From Pseudarthrobacter sp. (GTDB lineage Bacteria; Actinomycetota; Actinomycetes; Actinomycetales; Micrococcaceae), in the NCBI GenBank assembly GCA_013362385.1, contig JABFWC010000382.1:1-7965 (forward strand): 7,965 nt of DNA, given 5' to 3'. The position numbers and the translations under genes were made by a program. Positions 5,368 to 7,965 of the stretch are shown in pieces (position 1 is the stretch's first letter; each line of letters starts with the position of its first letter). Under the pieces are notes generated by a model. That model was not told the DNA's origin and searched no databases. It worked only from the letters and a program-made list of their open reading frames with translations.

Positions 5368-6720
5368 ATGAACTCCACCCCGCCAGCTCCCAACCGGAAC
5401 AAGTTTTTTGGCTCCACCGTCTTCTCGCGCGGCAGCTACGCCGAGGCACTGCGGATCGGAGAAATCCTCCGGAAGGAAACCGTGGGCGGGACGCTCCTCG
5501 TGGCCGCGGCGGTGGCGGCCCTCATCTGGGCCAACTCCCCGGCGTCGGACAGCTACTTTGCCCTCAGGGACTTCAAGTTAGGCTATGGGCCTTGGCACCT
5601 GGAGCTAAGCCTGGGCGCCTGGGCAGCAGACGGCCTGCTGGCGATCTTCTTCTTCCTGGTCGGCCTGGAGCTCAAGCGCGAATTCGTGGCCGGGGACCTG
5701 CGACAGATCAGCAAGTCAATCGTCCCGGTGGCCGCCGCCGTGGGAGGCGTTGCTGTCCCGGCGGTGATCTACGCCGTCGTCAATGCTGCCAGTCCGGAGA
5801 CGCTTCGCGGCTGGGCCACTCCCACGGCAACCGATATCGCCTTCGCCGTGGCCGTCCTCGCGATCATCGGGTCCCACCTGCCCAGCGCGCTGCGGATCTT
5901 CCTGCTGACCCTGGCCGTGGTGGACGACCTGATCGCCATCACCATTATCGCCTTCTTCTACTCCACCAATATCCAGGTCACCCCGCTTCTCCTGGCGCTC
6001 ATCCCGCTGGCCATCTACACGTTCCTGGCGCAGAAGTACCGCCGCTTCTTCGGCCGGCACGCTGCCGCCGCGTGGCTGATCCTGCTGCCGCTGGGCGCCG
6101 TAACCTGGTCGTTGGTGCACGCCTCCGGCATCCACGCCACCGTCGCCGGCGTGCTCCTGGGCTTCGGCATTCCCGTGATCCGTTCGCAGGCATCCGGCGG
6201 ACCCGAGGCCGGTCCCGGGCTGGCCGGGATCTTCGAGCACCGCTTCCGGCCCATTTCGGCGGGCGTGGCGGTTCCCATCTTCGCCTTCTTCTCGGCGGGC
6301 GTGGCCGTTGGCGGATGGGACGGCCTGGGCTCGGCCCTGGCGGACCCCGTGGCGCTGGGCATCATCCTGGGCCTGGTCCTCGGCAAGCCGATCGGCATCA
6401 TGGGCACCACCTGGGTGCTGACCAAAGCCACCAGGGCCAGCCTGGACAGCTCCTTCAAATGGATCGACGTGTTTGGGGTCGCCCTGCTGGCCGGCATCGG
6501 GTTCACGGTGTCGCTGCTGGTGGCAGAGCTCAGCTTCGGCCACGGCAGCCTGCACGACGACCATGCCAAGGTGGGCATCCTGGGCGCCTCACTGATCGCA
6601 GCGCTGCTGGCAACGGCGGTGCTGCGGACCAGGAACCGGCACTACCGGGTGGCCGAAGAGCTGGAGAAGGTGGACTCGGACCACGACGGCGTCCCGGACG
6701 TCTACCAGGAGCGCGCCTAG
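5368..6720 (+). CDS. nhaA: Na+/H+ antiporter NhaA
   Basis: This 450-residue inner-membrane antiporter swaps cytoplasmic Na+ (or Li+) for external H+ and so supports pH and salt balance. The hallmark residues are present: the ion-site pair D186-D187 in [10 protein letters not shown] (E. coli D163/D164), D156 in [10 protein letters not shown] (D133), K340 in LGKPIG (K300), and the TM XI motif [13 protein letters not shown] at 376-388. The N-terminal 35 residues are a hydrophilic tail before the first helix. The protein is longer than the roughly 390-residue E. coli form through both ends: the last 30 residues are cytoplasmic and charged and include [12 protein letters not shown], a DxDxDGxxD calcium-loop-like motif. 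The ATG has AAGGA 7 bases upstream. It follows the PAS-ANTAR gene by 83 bases, which hold a structured leader, and is convergent with the small gene at 6737-7000. Confidence 0.95.
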   Translation: MNSTPPAPNRNKFFGSTVFSRGSYAEALRIGEILRKETVGGTLLVAAAVAALIWANSPASDSYFALRDFKLGYGPWHLELSLGAWAADGLLAIFFFLVGLELKREFVAGDLRQISKSIVPVAAAVGGVAVPAVIYAVVNAASPETLRGWATPTATDIAFAVAVLAIIGSHLPSALRIFLLTLAVVDDLIAITIIAFFYSTNIQVTPLLLALIPLAIYTFLAQKYRRFFGRHAAAAWLILLPLGAVTWSLVHASGIHATVAGVLLGFGIPVIRSQASGGPEAGPGLAGIFEHRFRPISAGVAVPIFAFFSAGVAVGGWDGLGSALADPVALGIILGLVLGKPIGIMGTTWVLTKATRASLDSSFKWIDVFGVALLAGIGFTVSLLVAELSFGHGSLHDDHAKVGILGASLIAALLATAVLRTRNRHYRVAEELEKVDSDHDGVPDVYQERA

Positions 6721-6736
6721 CGTTTCCGCGCCGGGT

Positions 6737-7000
6737 TTAGGCGGTGGCGAGGGGTTTGGCCGGGGCCTGCGGCTTGGGCCGGGCATCCGTGTCCGCCGGA
6801 GCCGGGTCAACGTGGCGGATCTCCAGCGCCTCCGGGTCCAGCAGCTTGCGCGCGCCGGTCCGGGCATCCAGGATCCAGAAGAGTTCAAGGGCCGGTACGA
6901 CGTCGGTCACCCGGCCGCGGTGGAAGAGCTTGCCCCGGTGCCAGGCTTCGATCTGGTCCCCGATGCGAAGCTGGGCGGTACGTATTCCTTGTGCCTCCAT
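6737..7000 (-). CDS. Small protein of unknown function, beta-rich with Pro/Ala tail
   Basis: The 87-residue protein is not one I recognise. Residues 9-63 (AQLRIGDQIEAWHRGKLFHR... to ...EALEIRHV) alternate hydrophobic and charged residues in a way that suggests a small beta-barrel, like SH3 or Tudor folds, with a GDQIEAWHRGKLFHRGRV opening. Residues 65-87 are a Pro/Ala/Lys tail (DPAPADTDARPKPQAPAK) that looks disordered. There is no signal peptide or membrane segment, so it should be cytoplasmic. The ATG at 7000 has AGGAGG (7010-7015) 9 bases upstream. The frame stays open upstream to 7264, but that part overlaps the ABC transporter gene and is antisense-style composition. It lies 106 bases after the ABC gene on the same strand and ends 16 bases from the nhaA stop. 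Confidence 0.75.
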   Translation of the reverse strand: MEAQGIRTAQLRIGDQIEAWHRGKLFHRGRVTDVVPALELFWILDARTGARKLLDPEALEIRHVDPAPADTDARPKPQAPAKPLATA

Positions 7001-7106
7001 AATGGGCTGCCTCCTGCTGTTGTATCCCCGTAAGCACAGCTTGCCGTGGACAGGTTGCCGGAGTGTTTCCGCACGGTGTTTTTCCTGTGTCAGCGGCAGG
7101 GCCCGC

Positions 7107-7965
7107 TCAGTCCTCCACCGGGAACGCCACGGCCTCGCCCACCACACGCAGGCACAGCTCCATCCCGGGCCTGGCAATGGAGGCGTTCCAGTGCCGGATG
7201 GTGATGATCTCGCCACCGCCGGGATAGCGGTGGTCGGCGTGCTCCGCCACTTCCTTCGGCACATTCAGCTTCAGCCGCACCGTGGTTTCCGGGCCGAAGT
7301 AGTCCGTGTCCACCACCACACCGCGGATGGGCCCGTCCTCGGCGATCCGGATCTGTTCCGGCCGCAGCATCAGCTGGACCCGGCCCTGCGCCGGTGGCCT
7401 GCGCACCGGGATGCCGCCCAGCGAGCAGGTCGCCAGCGATCCTTCGAGCCAGGCGTCGAGGATGACGGCGTCGCCCAGGAACTCGGCGGTGGCCCGGTCC
7501 GCGGGGCGGGTGTACACCACGAAGGGGTTGCCGATCTGGGCGAGCTTGCCGCCGCGCATCACCGCCACCTGGTCGGCGAAGGAGAGCGCCTCGGCCTGGT
7601 CGTGGGTGACCAGGATCGTGGTGACACCAGCCTCGGCCAGGACCTTCGCCACGGCCCGGCGGGTGGCCACGCGCAGGCCGGCGTCCAGGGCGGAGAACGG
7701 TTCGTCCAGCAGCATCAGTTCGGGCTCGCGCGCCAGCGCCCGCGCCAGGGCCACCCGCTGCTGCTGGCCACCGGAAAGCTGGTGCGGGCGCCGCTTGGCC
7801 ATGGCGGCATCCAGCGACACCATTTCCAGCAGTTCAGCCACCCGCGCCGCAACCGCGCGCCGGCCGCCGTCGAGCCTGGCCGGATTCAGGCCGAAGGCCA
7901 CGTTCTGCCCCACGGTGAGGTGCGGGACCAGCGCGCCGTCCTGGGCCACGTAGCCGATCTGCCGC
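7107..7965 (-). CDS. ABC importer ATP-binding subunit, C-terminal part (Fe3+/polyamine type)
   Basis: The gene enters from the right edge; the Walker A part is outside. The visible part begins at the Q-loop (RQIGYVAQDGALVPHLTV), followed by the signature LSGGQQQRVALARAL, Walker B LMLLDEPFSALD, and switch His in LVTHDQAEAL. A C-terminal TOBE-like regulatory domain (RVQLMLRPEQIRI and on) covers about the last 110 residues. This arrangement is that of the CUT1/FbpC/PotA class, which powers binding-protein-dependent uptake of ferric iron, polyamines or sugars. HLTVGQNVAFGL and the YTRPADRATAEFLGDAV block look most like FbpC-type iron importers, but the substrate cannot be fixed without the permease and binding protein, presumably beyond the edge. 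The GTG at 7949 is an internal Val, not the start. A weak 5-bp hairpin (7092-7107) follows the stop. Confidence 0.9.
   Translation of the reverse strand, partial: RQIGYVAQDGALVPHLTVGQNVAFGLNPARLDGGRRAVAARVAELLEMVSLDAAMAKRRPHQLSGGQQQRVALARALAREPELMLLDEPFSALDAGLRVATRRAVAKVLAEAGVTTILVTHDQAEALSFADQVAVMRGGKLAQIGNPFVVYTRPADRATAEFLGDAVILDAWLEGSLATCSLGGIPVRRPPAQGRVQLMLRPEQIRIAEDGPIRGVVVDTDYFGPETTVRLKLNVPKEVAEHADHRYPGGGEIITIRHWNASIARPGMELCLRVVGEAVAFPVED

Noticed and set aside
5592..6740. Second plus-strand frame across nhaA
   Set aside because: It is a shifted shadow of nhaA with Arg/Gly/Pro-rich translation and no membrane segments.
7001..7106. Gap between the ABC gene and the 87-residue gene
   Set aside because: I found only a weak 5-bp hairpin at 7092-7107 and the AGGAGG site; there is no convincing promoter, RNA gene or ORF.
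7001..7264. Upstream extension of the 87-residue gene
   Set aside because: It overlaps the end of the ABC transporter gene out of frame, and AGGAGG marks the ATG at 7000.
7947..7949. GTG at 7949 as the ABC transporter start
   Set aside because: The reading frame continues upstream with RQIGYVAQDG, the Q-loop of the family, so the GTG is an internal Val and the gene begins outside the window.

Overview
The window comes from a high-GC actinobacterium, most likely Arthrobacter, Pseudarthrobacter or a close relative. This rests on strong GC bias at third codon positions, a free-standing PAS-ANTAR regulator, a DUF6153-like small protein beside copper genes, and a CsoR-type operator. The genus is inferred from gene style, not from a marker gene. 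All the genes look chromosomal. I saw no transposase, phage gene, tRNA, rRNA or CRISPR array.

Layout from left to right. Positions 1-125 (minus) hold the first 41 codons of a membrane-anchored protein that runs off the left edge. Positions 245-904 (minus) encode a low-molecular-weight protein-tyrosine phosphatase. Positions 1017-4340 (minus) hold a compact copper-resistance cluster read right to left: a CopB-type P1B-3 ATPase, a small Cys/His-rich DUF6153-like membrane protein, and a DUF305 lipoprotein. A 14-bp perfect hairpin closes the cluster at 967-1003. The cluster begins at a near-consensus promoter (TTGACC, 17 bp, TATATT) whose spacer holds a perfect CsoR-type palindrome at 4449-4465. 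Between promoter and copB lies a possible 26-codon leader ORF whose stop codon is one base from the copB start.

Divergent from the copper cluster, positions 4610-5284 (plus) encode a PAS-ANTAR protein, a predicted RNA-binding regulator. Then, on the same strand, comes nhaA (5368-6720), a Na+/H+ antiporter. The 83-base gap between them can fold into two hairpins. The first has a hexaloop with A at position 1 and G at position 4, the signature of ANTAR target RNAs. NhaA ends in an unusual acidic tail with a calcium-loop-like DxDxDGxxD motif. Convergent with nhaA are a small unrecognised gene (6737-7000, minus) and the C-terminal part of an iron/polyamine-type ABC importer ATPase (7107-7965, minus) that runs off the right edge.

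How the parts work together: CopB would export copper through the membrane, and the His-rich CopB N-terminus, the DUF6153-like protein and the DUF305 lipoprotein could bind metal on either side of it. The operator suggests that copper switches the whole unit on through a CsoR repressor encoded elsewhere. The PAS-ANTAR gene and the nhaA leader form a second possible regulatory pair. The most promising lead for new biology is the nhaA leader RNA, followed by the copB leader ORF.
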